DNA of 64,000 nt from Candidatus Ozemobacteraceae bacterium (GTDB lineage Bacteria; Muiribacteriota; Ozemobacteria; Ozemobacterales; Ozemobacteraceae), in the NCBI GenBank assembly GCA_035373905.1, contig DAOSOK010000008.1, positions 1-64,000 on the forward strand, written 5' to 3'. Both the position numbers and the translations under genes were made by a program. Within the stretch, counting starts at the first letter, position 1, and every line of letters starts with the position of its first letter. Under the pieces are notes generated by a model. That model did not search any database, was not told where the DNA came from, and was given only the letters and a program-made list of their open reading frames with translations. This document shows positions 26,375 through 34,437 of this stretch, piece by piece.

Positions 26375-26409
26375 TTCAAACTTCAATCTTCAAACTTCGA
26401 ACTTCATGC
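26375..26409. repeat. tandem 7-bp repeat TTCAAAC
   Basis: Five consecutive heptamers (TTCAAAC, TTCAATC, TTCAAAC, TTCGAAC, TTCATGC) lie directly upstream of the promoter of the glycine-zipper metalloprotease gene. Copy number could vary by slippage and change promoter context, but this is speculative. Confidence 0.6.
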
Positions 26410-26417
26410 CCGTACCC

Positions 26418-26447
26418 TTGTGGCCCCCGGGGAGCGGTTGGTATAAT
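26418..26447 (+). promoter_or_regulatory. sigma70-type promoter of the glycine-zipper zincin gene
   Basis: A perfect -10 TATAAT (26442-26447) lies 18 bp downstream of TTGTGG (26418-26423). The leader of about 40 nt ends at a GGAGG ribosome binding site (26481-26485) eight nt before the ATG at 26494. Confidence 0.65.
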
Positions 26448-26493
26448 CAGTAAAATTGGCGTTTTGAACCCTGATTGGCCGGAGGTTTTCGAT

Positions 26494-28836
26494 ATGGAAC
26501 GCATGTCGCGGTATCGCCCATTCTTCCTGGTGGTGCTGGCTCTGCTGCTGGCTCTGCCCGTCTTTGCCGGCGGGGCGTTCGAGCTGACCACGGCGGGCGT
26601 GCGCTACGTCGTCCGGGACGACTCCGGCCAGATCGTCCAGACGGTGAAGCCCGAATACGACACCACTTCAGGGAAATACTATGTCCGCGACGGGGCGAAC
26701 CGCGTCATCGCGCAGAATCTCTCGTCGGAAGCGGCGATGTCGCAGATCAAGATCGTGGCGCCGGTCGAAGGCAATACGCACAGCGTCAAGACCCGCGATT
26801 TCCTGGGAAACACCGTTCCCGTCCTTCGCGAGCTTTCCGCCAGCGACGGCCGGTATCAGCAGCTGAAATCCTACATCGAGAGCGATCCGGGACTCCGGAA
26901 CATCGTCGCGATGCAGGTCGAGGCGCGCAACACGAAGATCGAGCGGCTCCAGCAGGAAGTGAACGCGGGCGTCCGCGACCCGAAGCTGGCCGAGTGGCTG
27001 GTCAGCGACCTGAAGAAGCCGGTGTATCTCGAAGTGGGCGATTCCGGCTCGATCTATCACGACTCGAAGGGCTTCGTCCTCGCCGAAACCGATACGAACG
27101 GCCAGGTCGCCTACCGCGACAACAGCAACGCGAACCGGCTCGTCATCCCGGGCGACAGTGAAGCGTTCCAGGGCGGCATGAACGACTCGTCGGCGGCCTC
27201 GGTCATCGCGCACGAAGTCGGCCACATGATCATGGACCAGACCTACGAGACGCCGAACTACCCCAGGACGCGCTACGCCGGCGCCCACACGAAGAACTCG
27301 GTCACCGACGAGGGGTTCGCCTACTCCGAGGGCTGGGCCGAGGCGATCGAGACGCTGGCGAACAAGGACCGCCTCGGCAACTCGAGCTCCTGGCGCGTGC
27401 AGAGCCAGAAGAACATCGCGGAAAACAACTACGTTTTCAAGAACCAGGGCGTGGTCAGCGGGGCGAACGACGGCATCCTCAAGACCGGCAGCGAGCAGCT
27501 TTCGACCGAAGGCGTCAACGCGTCGCTGTTCTACAAGATGCTCACCGACAACCGCATCCAGGCGCCGTATCAGAAAGTGCTCGACGTGTTCGAGTCATCC
27601 AAGCCGCAGACCTACCGCGACTTTCTCCAGTCGTATATCCAGAAATACCCGGAAGACCGCAGCTACGTCATCAAGCAGTTCCTCGAAAACACGAAATACA
27701 CGACGGTCGATCCGACCGCCACCAGCCGCTACAAGGCACTTTTCGACGCCGAACAGGCCTGGAAGAACTCCCCGAACGACGCCGCGCTCGAAGCGGCCTA
27801 CAGGCAGCAGCAGGCTTCGTACAACCAGTGGAAGGAACAGGCCTACCAGCAGACGGTCGTCGACGGGAAAATCGACCGGGCGATCGACGGCGGCACGGCG
27901 TATGCCTATTCCGACGATACGTCGAAGCAGTTCCGGCAGCTCAAGCTCAGCGAAACCCTCCTGAGAGGCAAGAAAGCGCTCGGCGTCGGTCTGGAACGGG
28001 CCGCCGACTCGATCAAGCAGTCGTTCAGCGTAAAGAACGTCGCGATCACGGCGGGAACGTCGATCGCGGTCAACCTGGTCAGCCAGATCGCCTCGGGGGA
28101 AAAGCCGAGCCTCAAGCAGGCCCTGTCGGCCGTCGCCTCGATGCAGTTCGTCGGCAACGTCGTCGGCAGCTCGATGGGCGCGGCGGCGGGCCATGTCATC
28201 GCGCCGCTGATCCAGACGTTCGTCCCGATCCCGGTCGTGGGGGCCATCGCCGGCTCCCTGCTTCCGACCCTGACCTCGATCGCGGGCGGCCAGTTCGGCG
28301 GCAACCTCGGCGCCGGCATGAGTTTCAAGGAAGCCCTCAAGAACCTCGATCCCGTCGCGATCGCCGGCCAGGCCGTCGGCTCGACCGTCGGCTCGATGCT
28401 CGGCGCGATGATCCCGATCCCGGTCATCGGGCCGATGATCGGCGGCATGCTGGGCGGGTTCCTCGGTGAGAAGCTGTTCACCGGTATCGCGAAGCTGTTC
28501 GGCCGCGACAAGAAATCGAAGAAGACCACCGCGGCAACGACCGCCCCCGTCCCCCAGATGATGCTTCAGGACACCGAATCCGAGCCGGTCGTGAAAACGG
28601 CCCCGAAAGCGCGCGAATCGTACGACCCGGTTCGGCTCGACGCCTCGATCGACTGCATTCCCTACGCGAACATGCACAAGAACCTGCGCGTCGTGAAAGA
28701 CGAGTATGAGGCGGCATACCAGAAATACGTCCAGGCCGCCACGTCGGGCAACCAGGCGCAGGCCCAGGCCATGCTCAATGCCTTCGTCCAGCAGCGCGAG
28801 CGGTACCGCCGGGCCCTGGGCGCCTACACCAAGTGA
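26494..28836 (+). CDS. secreted zincin metallopeptidase with C-terminal glycine-zipper membrane-active-like region
   Basis: Start ATG 26494 (GGAGG eight nt upstream) gives a 780-residue protein with a signal peptide (about 1-26, ending PVFAGG). A helical region precedes HEVGHM (240-245), then TDEGFAYSEGWAEAIE (271-286), which can supply the third zinc ligand. Residues about 520-665 are strikingly hydrophobic and Gly-rich. They hold two similar halves: PIPVVGAIAGSLLP and PIPVIGPMIGGMLGGFLGE. Glycine-zipper repeats of this kind occur in pore-forming and membrane-inserting toxins and in outer-membrane lipoproteins. A short helical tail follows. I know no family with this combination; the protease call is firm, the membrane role is inference. 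Confidence 0.75.
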   Translation: MERMSRYRPFFLVVLALLLALPVFAGGAFELTTAGVRYVVRDDSGQIVQTVKPEYDTTSGKYYVRDGANRVIAQNLSSEAAMSQIKIVAPVEGNTHSVKTRDFLGNTVPVLRELSASDGRYQQLKSYIESDPGLRNIVAMQVEARNTKIERLQQEVNAGVRDPKLAEWLVSDLKKPVYLEVGDSGSIYHDSKGFVLAETDTNGQVAYRDNSNANRLVIPGDSEAFQGGMNDSSAASVIAHEVGHMIMDQTYETPNYPRTRYAGAHTKNSVTDEGFAYSEGWAEAIETLANKDRLGNSSSWRVQSQKNIAENNYVFKNQGVVSGANDGILKTGSEQLSTEGVNASLFYKMLTDNRIQAPYQKVLDVFESSKPQTYRDFLQSYIQKYPEDRSYVIKQFLENTKYTTVDPTATSRYKALFDAEQAWKNSPNDAALEAAYRQQQASYNQWKEQAYQQTVVDGKIDRAIDGGTAYAYSDDTSKQFRQLKLSETLLRGKKALGVGLERAADSIKQSFSVKNVAITAGTSIAVNLVSQIASGEKPSLKQALSAVASMQFVGNVVGSSMGAAAGHVIAPLIQTFVPIPVVGAIAGSLLPTLTSIAGGQFGGNLGAGMSFKEALKNLDPVAIAGQAVGSTVGSMLGAMIPIPVIGPMIGGMLGGFLGEKLFTGIAKLFGRDKKSKKTTAATTAPVPQMMLQDTESEPVVKTAPKARESYDPVRLDASIDCIPYANMHKNLRVVKDEYEAAYQKYVQAATSGNQAQAQAMLNAFVQQRERYRRALGAYTK

Positions 28837-28865
28837 TCTGACCGCCTGCCGGCGGCAGGGAGACG

Positions 28866-31619
28866 TTACCGGAGAATCGCGATACGACCGGTTGCAGAAA
28901 GCCGGTCGTTCCCGTGCTCGATCCGCACCCGGAACAGGTAGACGCCATTCGCGACGGCGGTTCCTGCGGCGTTTCGGCCGTCCCAGCACGCCGTCAGGGT
29001 GCGGTTTCCCGCGGAGGAAAGCGGGAGGATGGCGACGACGTGCCCCGATACGTCGCGGATCACGGCTTCGCCTTCGAGCGTGGGATCGTCGGCCCCGTCT
29101 CCGGCGAGCATCACGGCGATCGTCACGGGGCCGCGCGCCGGATTCGGCCAGGCGACGGCCTGCACGATCTTCAGCGGTCCCGCGAGGTTTGCGGCAAGCG
29201 CTGTCCGAACGACATTTCCGGCATGATCGGACGCCTCGAGCGAGATCGTCTGACGCCCCCCGCCCACGCGCGCCAGGTCGGCCCGCACGAGGCCGGTCGC
29301 GGCATCGTATTCATGCGGCACGGCCGCACCGGCCGACTCGACCCGTATCGATCCGGCATCGATGCCGGAACCGTCATCGGAAATTCTGGCCTGGAGGGAA
29401 GGCCGCCCGGGCGTCTCGTCGACATGCGCGTCATGGATGCGGGGAGGCACCGCATCCGCCGTCAGCAGATACCGGCCGGCGCTTCGCAGGTCGCTGAAGA
29501 ACCCTTTCCCGTTGCGCCTGACGCGGATCCAGCGTTCCGACGAACCGTCGGCGGCCCAGAGGCCGATCCGGCCATCGTCACCGTCCCATCCCGCGGGAAT
29601 ATCGATCGAGAGCCGCGCCTCCGAAATGCCGGCTTCGGGGAAAACGACGAGATAGGGTCTCGAAAGAACATTCAGGCCGCCCGGCAGATCGGGAACGGCC
29701 GACTCGAACAGGGAAGCGCCGAGACCGTCCGCCCGCGCGGTGACCGTCAGGGCGGCCCCGCGCAAGGAAAGGCTGGAGGCCGCTCCGGAGCGGGTGATCG
29801 CGTTGAAGAACGAGAAGCTGCTGTTGTTGCCGCCCGGAAGAGTCGCCATCACCTGGCCTTCGCCGATGCCCGGAACGGTGTAGTTTCCGACGAAAACGGT
29901 CCTCGACGCGGGGTCGGTGGGGCTCATCACCAGCGAATTTTCGAGGTTGCTGAACTTCACCGTCACCGTCGGGGTCGCGAGGGGAGCCCCGTCGCGCGAG
30001 GCGACGACGACGATGAATTCGCCTGGGAAGGCGGGGTGCGGAATGGGATACAGCATGACCCGGGCCGGCGACAGGCTGAATCGGTATCCGACTGGCTCCG
30101 AACCGGTCAGGGCAGATGCGGTTGCGATCGCGCTGACCAGGACGTAGCGGGGATTCGCGTCGAAGTCGAGTTCGATCTCCGCGGCACCCGAGGCGTCGGG
30201 CGTCAGGCTCGTCCAGCGTTCGTATCCGGGCTCGGCCGGGGTGACGAGGAGGGGCGTCACGCCCGGGGCATCGCCTTTGAACCGCAGCGTCACGCGCCCG
30301 GAGCCGGTGAGTATGTCGTAATGAGCCGAATTGGGCCTGACGCGGCCTTCGCCGCCGACGAACGAGTCGCCGCCGGGCACGTATCGATGCAGCGTCCCCG
30401 GAATCGGCAGGCCGCGCGCCTCGTCACCAAGACGGCGGTGCTTGTCGACGTAGCCCCAGAAGCCGTTCTGCAGATCGACCCGGTCGAGGTGATTCGCGAT
30501 CAGCCAGTGGCGGACGACGTCTTCGAACGTCATCGACGCGTTCCGCCGATCGAGCGCCGCGCTGATTCCGGCGGCACCGGTTTTTCCGCTGTCGACGATC
30601 GAGCGGATGAAACCGCGCGCCTCGTCCGGAATCCTGCCGAACTTTTCCTGGAGATAGTAGACGAACAGGAAGGAAGCCCCGTAGTGCCTGTACAGCGTCG
30701 CGTCGTCGAACCATTCCCTCTCGGCGTTCATCGTCAGGACGATGTCGGGGTTCTCGAGAAAACTGGAAAGGTGGGGATCGGGAGGAAGACCGTTCCCGCC
30801 GGCATCCATCGTCGCCGTATAGGCGTATTCGGCGAAACAGGAAAGCCCCTCTTCGAGCCATCGTTCTTCGGGAGGAGCACCCTGGGCGAGATGGCGCGCG
30901 AAGTTGATCATGTGCTGACACTCGTGGGCGAGCGTTCTATAGAACATATTATTCTTGTCGTCCGGCCGCCCCGGCGCGCCCGGATTGATGTCCAGGTGAA
31001 GCACGGGCTTGAGATTTCCCACCGGGAAGGCGGCCGGGTCGAGGTCCCGCGAATCGAAATACCCGGCGATGAAACCGTTCGACATCCCGTCGCGGATATC
31101 GCACAGGTTGATGATGACCCTGGTATCCGCAAGCCCCAGTCCCGGAGACAGTACGAGGTCTCCGAACCAGGCCGCCAGCAGCGGATGGATGACATCGTCA
31201 TACGTGTCGCGGATCTCGGCCACGAGCCGCTCAGAAGCGCTTCCGAGCAGGGCTGCGGAGTCCTTCGCCACATAGACGTGACAATATTTTCCGCTGGCGA
31301 CGAGGGTCGCGGAGCGGGATTCATACCGCCCGAGATTGAAATCGAAGACCAGGAACTCCTCCGCGCGTGCCGCGCCGCGTTTTCCCGCCCTCAGCGAAGC
31401 CGAACGGGCGAGCATTGTTGCGCCCATCGCCGGGTCGGCGGACATCCGGTACAGGAGGTCGGCTTCGGCCGCGGGCCGCGCGGATCTGACCCTGAAGGTT
31501 CCATCGCGAACGGCGGTCCCCGGCGGGCGGCCGGCCGCCCAGGCGACGTGTTGCAGGAGCAGCAGCAGGACGAACAGTACCGGCGCGACGCGACGGCTTC
31601 GGATTCCGGTGAACGGCAT
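28866..31619 (-). CDS. secreted M30-like zinc metalloprotease, paralogue
   Basis: This 917-residue protein has a signal peptide (about 1-29, ending AWAAG). The zincin motif is HECQH (232-236) and ERWLEEGL, with the third-ligand Glu, is about 20 residues later, matching the arrangement in the protein at 23025-26072. The motif context (AHECQHMINF versus AHEFTHMIHF) shows they are paralogues. Beta-sandwich regions follow and the C-terminus has the same FlgD-like domain ending GRIAILR. It converges with the glycine-zipper zincin gene. The ATG 31619 is used; an in-frame GTG lies directly before it. Confidence 0.83.
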   Translation of the reverse strand: MPFTGIRSRRVAPVLFVLLLLLQHVAWAAGRPPGTAVRDGTFRVRSARPAAEADLLYRMSADPAMGATMLARSASLRAGKRGAARAEEFLVFDFNLGRYESRSATLVASGKYCHVYVAKDSAALLGSASERLVAEIRDTYDDVIHPLLAAWFGDLVLSPGLGLADTRVIINLCDIRDGMSNGFIAGYFDSRDLDPAAFPVGNLKPVLHLDINPGAPGRPDDKNNMFYRTLAHECQHMINFARHLAQGAPPEERWLEEGLSCFAEYAYTATMDAGGNGLPPDPHLSSFLENPDIVLTMNAEREWFDDATLYRHYGASFLFVYYLQEKFGRIPDEARGFIRSIVDSGKTGAAGISAALDRRNASMTFEDVVRHWLIANHLDRVDLQNGFWGYVDKHRRLGDEARGLPIPGTLHRYVPGGDSFVGGEGRVRPNSAHYDILTGSGRVTLRFKGDAPGVTPLLVTPAEPGYERWTSLTPDASGAAEIELDFDANPRYVLVSAIATASALTGSEPVGYRFSLSPARVMLYPIPHPAFPGEFIVVVASRDGAPLATPTVTVKFSNLENSLVMSPTDPASRTVFVGNYTVPGIGEGQVMATLPGGNNSSFSFFNAITRSGAASSLSLRGAALTVTARADGLGASLFESAVPDLPGGLNVLSRPYLVVFPEAGISEARLSIDIPAGWDGDDGRIGLWAADGSSERWIRVRRNGKGFFSDLRSAGRYLLTADAVPPRIHDAHVDETPGRPSLQARISDDGSGIDAGSIRVESAGAAVPHEYDAATGLVRADLARVGGGRQTISLEASDHAGNVVRTALAANLAGPLKIVQAVAWPNPARGPVTIAVMLAGDGADDPTLEGEAVIRDVSGHVVAILPLSSAGNRTLTACWDGRNAAGTAVANGVYLFRVRIEHGNDRLSATGRIAILR
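30938..30953. other. TATA-N8-TATT element inside the second metalloprotease gene
   Basis: TATA (30938-30941) and TATT (30950-30953) are 12 bp apart. The site lies near the codons for the zinc-binding helix of the protease, in an otherwise GC-rich stretch. Confidence 0.35.
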
Positions 31620-31625
31620 CACCTG

Positions 31626-33173
31626 TCAGCCCTCGTAGGTGAGCATCGCGGCGGAAATGTCGTCGTGCGACTCCGCGGTGGAAGCGTCGATCATTTTCTC
31701 GATCTCGGCGATGATCTCGGCGGGCGGCCGCGGAAGCCGTTCGAGCAGCCAGGCCTGCAACATTTCGTATCCGTCTTCGGCCCCCCGCTCCTGCTCGAAG
31801 AAATCGGTGAGGCCGTCGGTATAGAGGAACACCGCATCGCCGGGCGCCAGTTCGACCGTCCTGGTGGTAAAGGCGCTTTCCCGGAAGATGCCGATGAGGG
31901 TCCCGGTCGATTCGAGCGGTTCCAGCTTGCCCGTCGATGCCCGCCACAGCAGAGGAAAATCATGGCCGGCATTCGCGTAGACGAAGCGATTCGTGGCTTT
32001 GCTGACGAACCCGACGAACGCGCTCGAGTGCAGCCTCGACTCGGCCCCAAGGAAATCCTTGAGCGACACGTTCACCTCGCTGAGCAGGCAGGCGGGATCC
32101 GCGCAGCCCGCGACTTTTTCTCTGAACAGGCAGTTGACGACCGCCATGACGAGAGCCGCCGGAATGCCCTTCCCGCAGACGTCGCCGATCAGCATTCCGA
32201 ACAACTTGTCGGGGCACGAGACGTCGCAGGACGGACGATTGCAGGCGCCGCGACCGCGGCCGCACGTTTCGAGGTAGGTGAAGAAATCGCCCCCGATCAC
32301 CCTTGCGGACCGGAGACAGACGGCCGGAACGAGCCCCGGCCAGTTTGGGGGGGTGCGCGGCAACACGCCGTCCTGGACCAGTTTGGCGAGCTGGACTTCG
32401 CGCTTGTATCGTTCGTTCTGGGCCGTCACGAGGGTGGCCCTCCGGCTCAACTCCTCGTTCAGCGAGTGGTTCTGGAACGTGATGCCGACCTGGTCGGCGA
32501 GCACCTGCAGCTGCAGCAGGTCGTCGTCGGTGATGGGCTCTTTCTCGACGTGACGGTCGACCAGCAGCATCCCCCAGCATTTTCCGCCCCGGGCGATGGG
32601 CGCGAGCGCGACGGCATCGGTACGAAGCAGGTCCAGCCATCGGGCCATGTCGGGATCGGTCCAGGGGGAGCGGGATATAATACACGCCTCGGTATGTTTC
32701 AACAGTTTCCAGATCAGCGAGCCTTCGGATTTCGGAATCACCATGGCCGCGCGCCGCTCCTCGTCGAGATCGATCGCCTGTACGGCGCGCAGGGTCTGCG
32801 CCTGCTCGTCCTCGAGGAAGATGACGGCCCGGTCGAAGCCAACGATGCGCTGAACCGATTCGAGGATGTGGTCGAACGGCCGCTCGGTGTCGAGCTCGCG
32901 GATATCGTCGAGCGTCTGGGAGAGGTGCTGGAACTCGCGCAGGAAGCGTATTTCCCGTCTGTATTGCAGCCAGGAGCGCACCGTCAGCGCCATGGCGACG
33001 ACGAGATAGAGGATGGCCCCGGCCCACAAGGCGGAGTTCTGGGGGCGGGCGAGGAGGATTCCCAGGGCGACGGCCCAGCCGAGCCCGAACAGAACGGTGC
33101 GGGTCACCTCGGATTCGCGGGGCATGCCCAGAAAGGAGAAGCCTGCCGATCGCATCCCGGCTCGGGGCGTCAT
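31626..33173 (-). CDS. membrane GAF-domain SpoIIE/RsbU-type protein phosphatase
   Basis: The 515-residue protein has two N-terminal hydrophobic segments (about 25-42 and 48-66), a short coiled coil, a GAF domain (about 95-235) and a PP2C/SpoIIE phosphatase domain. Metal-binding motifs are GGDFF (294-298) and IGDVCGKG (329-336), with the late SHDDISAAML. Such proteins dephosphorylate anti-anti-sigma factors in partner-switching stress or developmental pathways. Between the first two phosphatase motifs sits an insert with Cys 304, 311, 316 and 320 (C-x6-C-x4-C-x3-C), which could bind metal. No STAS or anti-sigma kinase gene is adjacent. It ends 6 nt before the metalloprotease start, so co-transcription is likely. 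Confidence 0.88.
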   Translation of the reverse strand: MTPRAGMRSAGFSFLGMPRESEVTRTVLFGLGWAVALGILLARPQNSALWAGAILYLVVAMALTVRSWLQYRREIRFLREFQHLSQTLDDIRELDTERPFDHILESVQRIVGFDRAVIFLEDEQAQTLRAVQAIDLDEERRAAMVIPKSEGSLIWKLLKHTEACIISRSPWTDPDMARWLDLLRTDAVALAPIARGGKCWGMLLVDRHVEKEPITDDDLLQLQVLADQVGITFQNHSLNEELSRRATLVTAQNERYKREVQLAKLVQDGVLPRTPPNWPGLVPAVCLRSARVIGGDFFTYLETCGRGRGACNRPSCDVSCPDKLFGMLIGDVCGKGIPAALVMAVVNCLFREKVAGCADPACLLSEVNVSLKDFLGAESRLHSSAFVGFVSKATNRFVYANAGHDFPLLWRASTGKLEPLESTGTLIGIFRESAFTTRTVELAPGDAVFLYTDGLTDFFEQERGAEDGYEMLQAWLLERLPRPPAEIIAEIEKMIDASTAESHDDISAAMLTYEG

Positions 33174-33291
33174 GCGGGCCCCCTTCCGGTTTCACGGTAA
33201 CGTGCCGGAAGCGGAAAACCAGCCTGGGCCGGCCGAACACGGCGGCACCCCTGCCGAAACGACGGCAGGCACCTGTCGTCGGGTTCCCCGC

Positions 33292-33912
33292 TCACTGTTC
33301 CGGCGTTCCGGAGTCGCCCCCCCACTCGGCCAGTCGGAGAACGAGTTTTTTCGGCGTCGGGGCGTCGATGACGAACCGACGATCTTTTTCGAGGAAGTTT
33401 TTCAGTCTCTGGCGGATCTTGAACATGAGATCCTTCGTGAAGACGTTCTTGAGTTCGAAACTCGCCACGAGCGGGGCAGAAAAGTGCTTCCAGAGCTCCG
33501 AGAGGGTCTGGGGCTTCCCGCGGCGTTTCATATCGACGTAGATACGCTCGACCATCGCCTCGAATAACTCGGCACCGTTGAACGCATAGAAAAAGGCGAC
33601 AGGGGGGAGAAAACCGAACTGGGTGACGACGTTGCGCGCCTTTCCCACCAGTCTCTCACCTTCTCCCTGGAGGGTGGCGATTTCGGAGCGCATGATGCGC
33701 ATCAGCATCAGATCGATATCCTTGCGGTTCAAGGTATCGATCAGCGCCTTGTCGGACGGGAAGAACTTCTGCAGGATGGGTACGATCGTCTGCATCGTTT
33801 CGGCGCTGAGAAACTGGATATTACGCTGATATGTCTCGGGGTTCTTCCGCTTCATGTCCCCGAGGATCTTCTCAAATTGCAGGATGAACTCGAATTTCGT
33901 ATCGAATGACAT
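33292..33912 (-). CDS. hypothetical cytoplasmic protein
   Basis: I do not recognise a family. The 206-residue protein is mainly alpha-helical by composition, with no signal peptide or membrane segment; RLVGKARNVVTQFGFLPPV is the most hydrophobic part. Charged residues are spread throughout and it ends WGGDSGTPEQ. There is no clear ribosome binding site before the ATG. Its own promoter candidate is at 33952-33980. It is separated from the phosphatase gene by about 120 bp, so it is possibly an independent unit. Confidence 0.65.
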   Translation of the reverse strand: MSFDTKFEFILQFEKILGDMKRKNPETYQRNIQFLSAETMQTIVPILQKFFPSDKALIDTLNRKDIDLMLMRIMRSEIATLQGEGERLVGKARNVVTQFGFLPPVAFFYAFNGAELFEAMVERIYVDMKRRGKPQTLSELWKHFSAPLVASFELKNVFTKDLMFKIRQRLKNFLEKDRRFVIDAPTPKKLVLRLAEWGGDSGTPEQ

Positions 33913-33951
33913 AAGATTTCGATGTTATCCGGAGAAAATAAATTTTTATTT

Positions 33952-33980
33952 ATCGTAGCCGAGTTATCGGCAGAATGCAA
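33952..33980 (-). promoter_or_regulatory. candidate promoter of the hypothetical gene at 33292-33912
   Basis: On the minus strand TTGCAT (33975-33980) and TACGAT (33952-33957) are separated by 17 bp. The following leader of about 35 nt is A/T-rich and has no ribosome binding site. Confidence 0.4.
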
Positions 33981-34012
33981 CAAGAACGATCGCGATTTTT
34001 GCGTTTCTTGTG

Positions 34013-34054
34013 AAAAAAAGAGAACCGCCTTTTCAAGAATACCCGAAAAGGCGG
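34013..34054 (-). terminator. intrinsic terminator after the 50-residue ORF
   Basis: On the minus strand CCGCCTTTTC pairs with GAAAAGGCGG (arms 34045-34054 and 34025-34034) around a 10-nt loop. After a 5-nt spacer there is a run of seven T (34013-34019). It starts about 26 nt after the stop codon of the small gene, which supports that gene being real. Confidence 0.85.
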
Positions 34055-34079
34055 CTGCGTCAACTGGAGTACGACACGA

Positions 34080-34232
34080 TCAACGGTGCGGCAGTTCTTC
34101 GAGGTCTTCGAGCGGCGAGATCCCTCCGTTCGCGTTCACGAGCGGAAAGCGATCTTGCAGGAACCGGATGAAACCCAGCAATGAAAGCGAATAGGCGCGA
34201 ATCATCGGGGACAGTACGGATTTTCGTTTCAC
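34080..34232 (-). CDS. small basic/hydrophobic protein, 50 aa
   Basis: A GTG start at 34232 with AAGGAG about ten nt upstream opens a 50-codon frame ending at 34080, followed by a strong terminator. The product starts with KRKSVLSPMIRAYS, continues with a mildly hydrophobic helix (SLSLLGFIRFLQDRF, about 15-29), and ends in an acidic segment (SPLEDLEELPHR). I do not recognise it. Ribosome site plus terminator make it more likely real than chance, but coding is not proven. It shares the gap 33913-34437 with nothing else identifiable. Confidence 0.45.
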   Translation of the reverse strand: MKRKSVLSPMIRAYSLSLLGFIRFLQDRFPLVNANGGISPLEDLEELPHR

Positions 34233-34400
34233 GCCGTCATTTCTCCTTTCACAAGGTGGTTGGCCCCCCGGTCTTCCCCCTCATCGGCACGAGTCGGAAA
34301 TCCTTTAACGTTCTTTGAAGCGGTGCGATGCCGGAACGTGGGATTTGATCGTAAGACCAATCTGCGGACGTGCGCCGATCCAGAGAACATGCGGGCGGTG

Positions 34401-34430
34401 TTGGCGAAATGGAGCGGCGGAAGGTATACT
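34401..34430 (+). promoter_or_regulatory. promoter giving a leaderless mRNA
   Basis: TTGGCG (34401-34406) and TATACT (34425-34430) are 18 bp apart. The ATG at 34438 is only 7 nt after the -10 box, so transcription would begin at or next to the start codon. Confidence 0.5.
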
Positions 34431-34437
34431 GCGCAAC

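Noticed and set aside
28914..33200. A 1428-codon open frame on the plus strand opposite the metalloprotease and phosphatase genes.
   Set aside because: It is the antisense of well-supported genes. In GC-rich DNA the opposite strand often stays open because stop codons are rare; no ribosome site or family motif fits.
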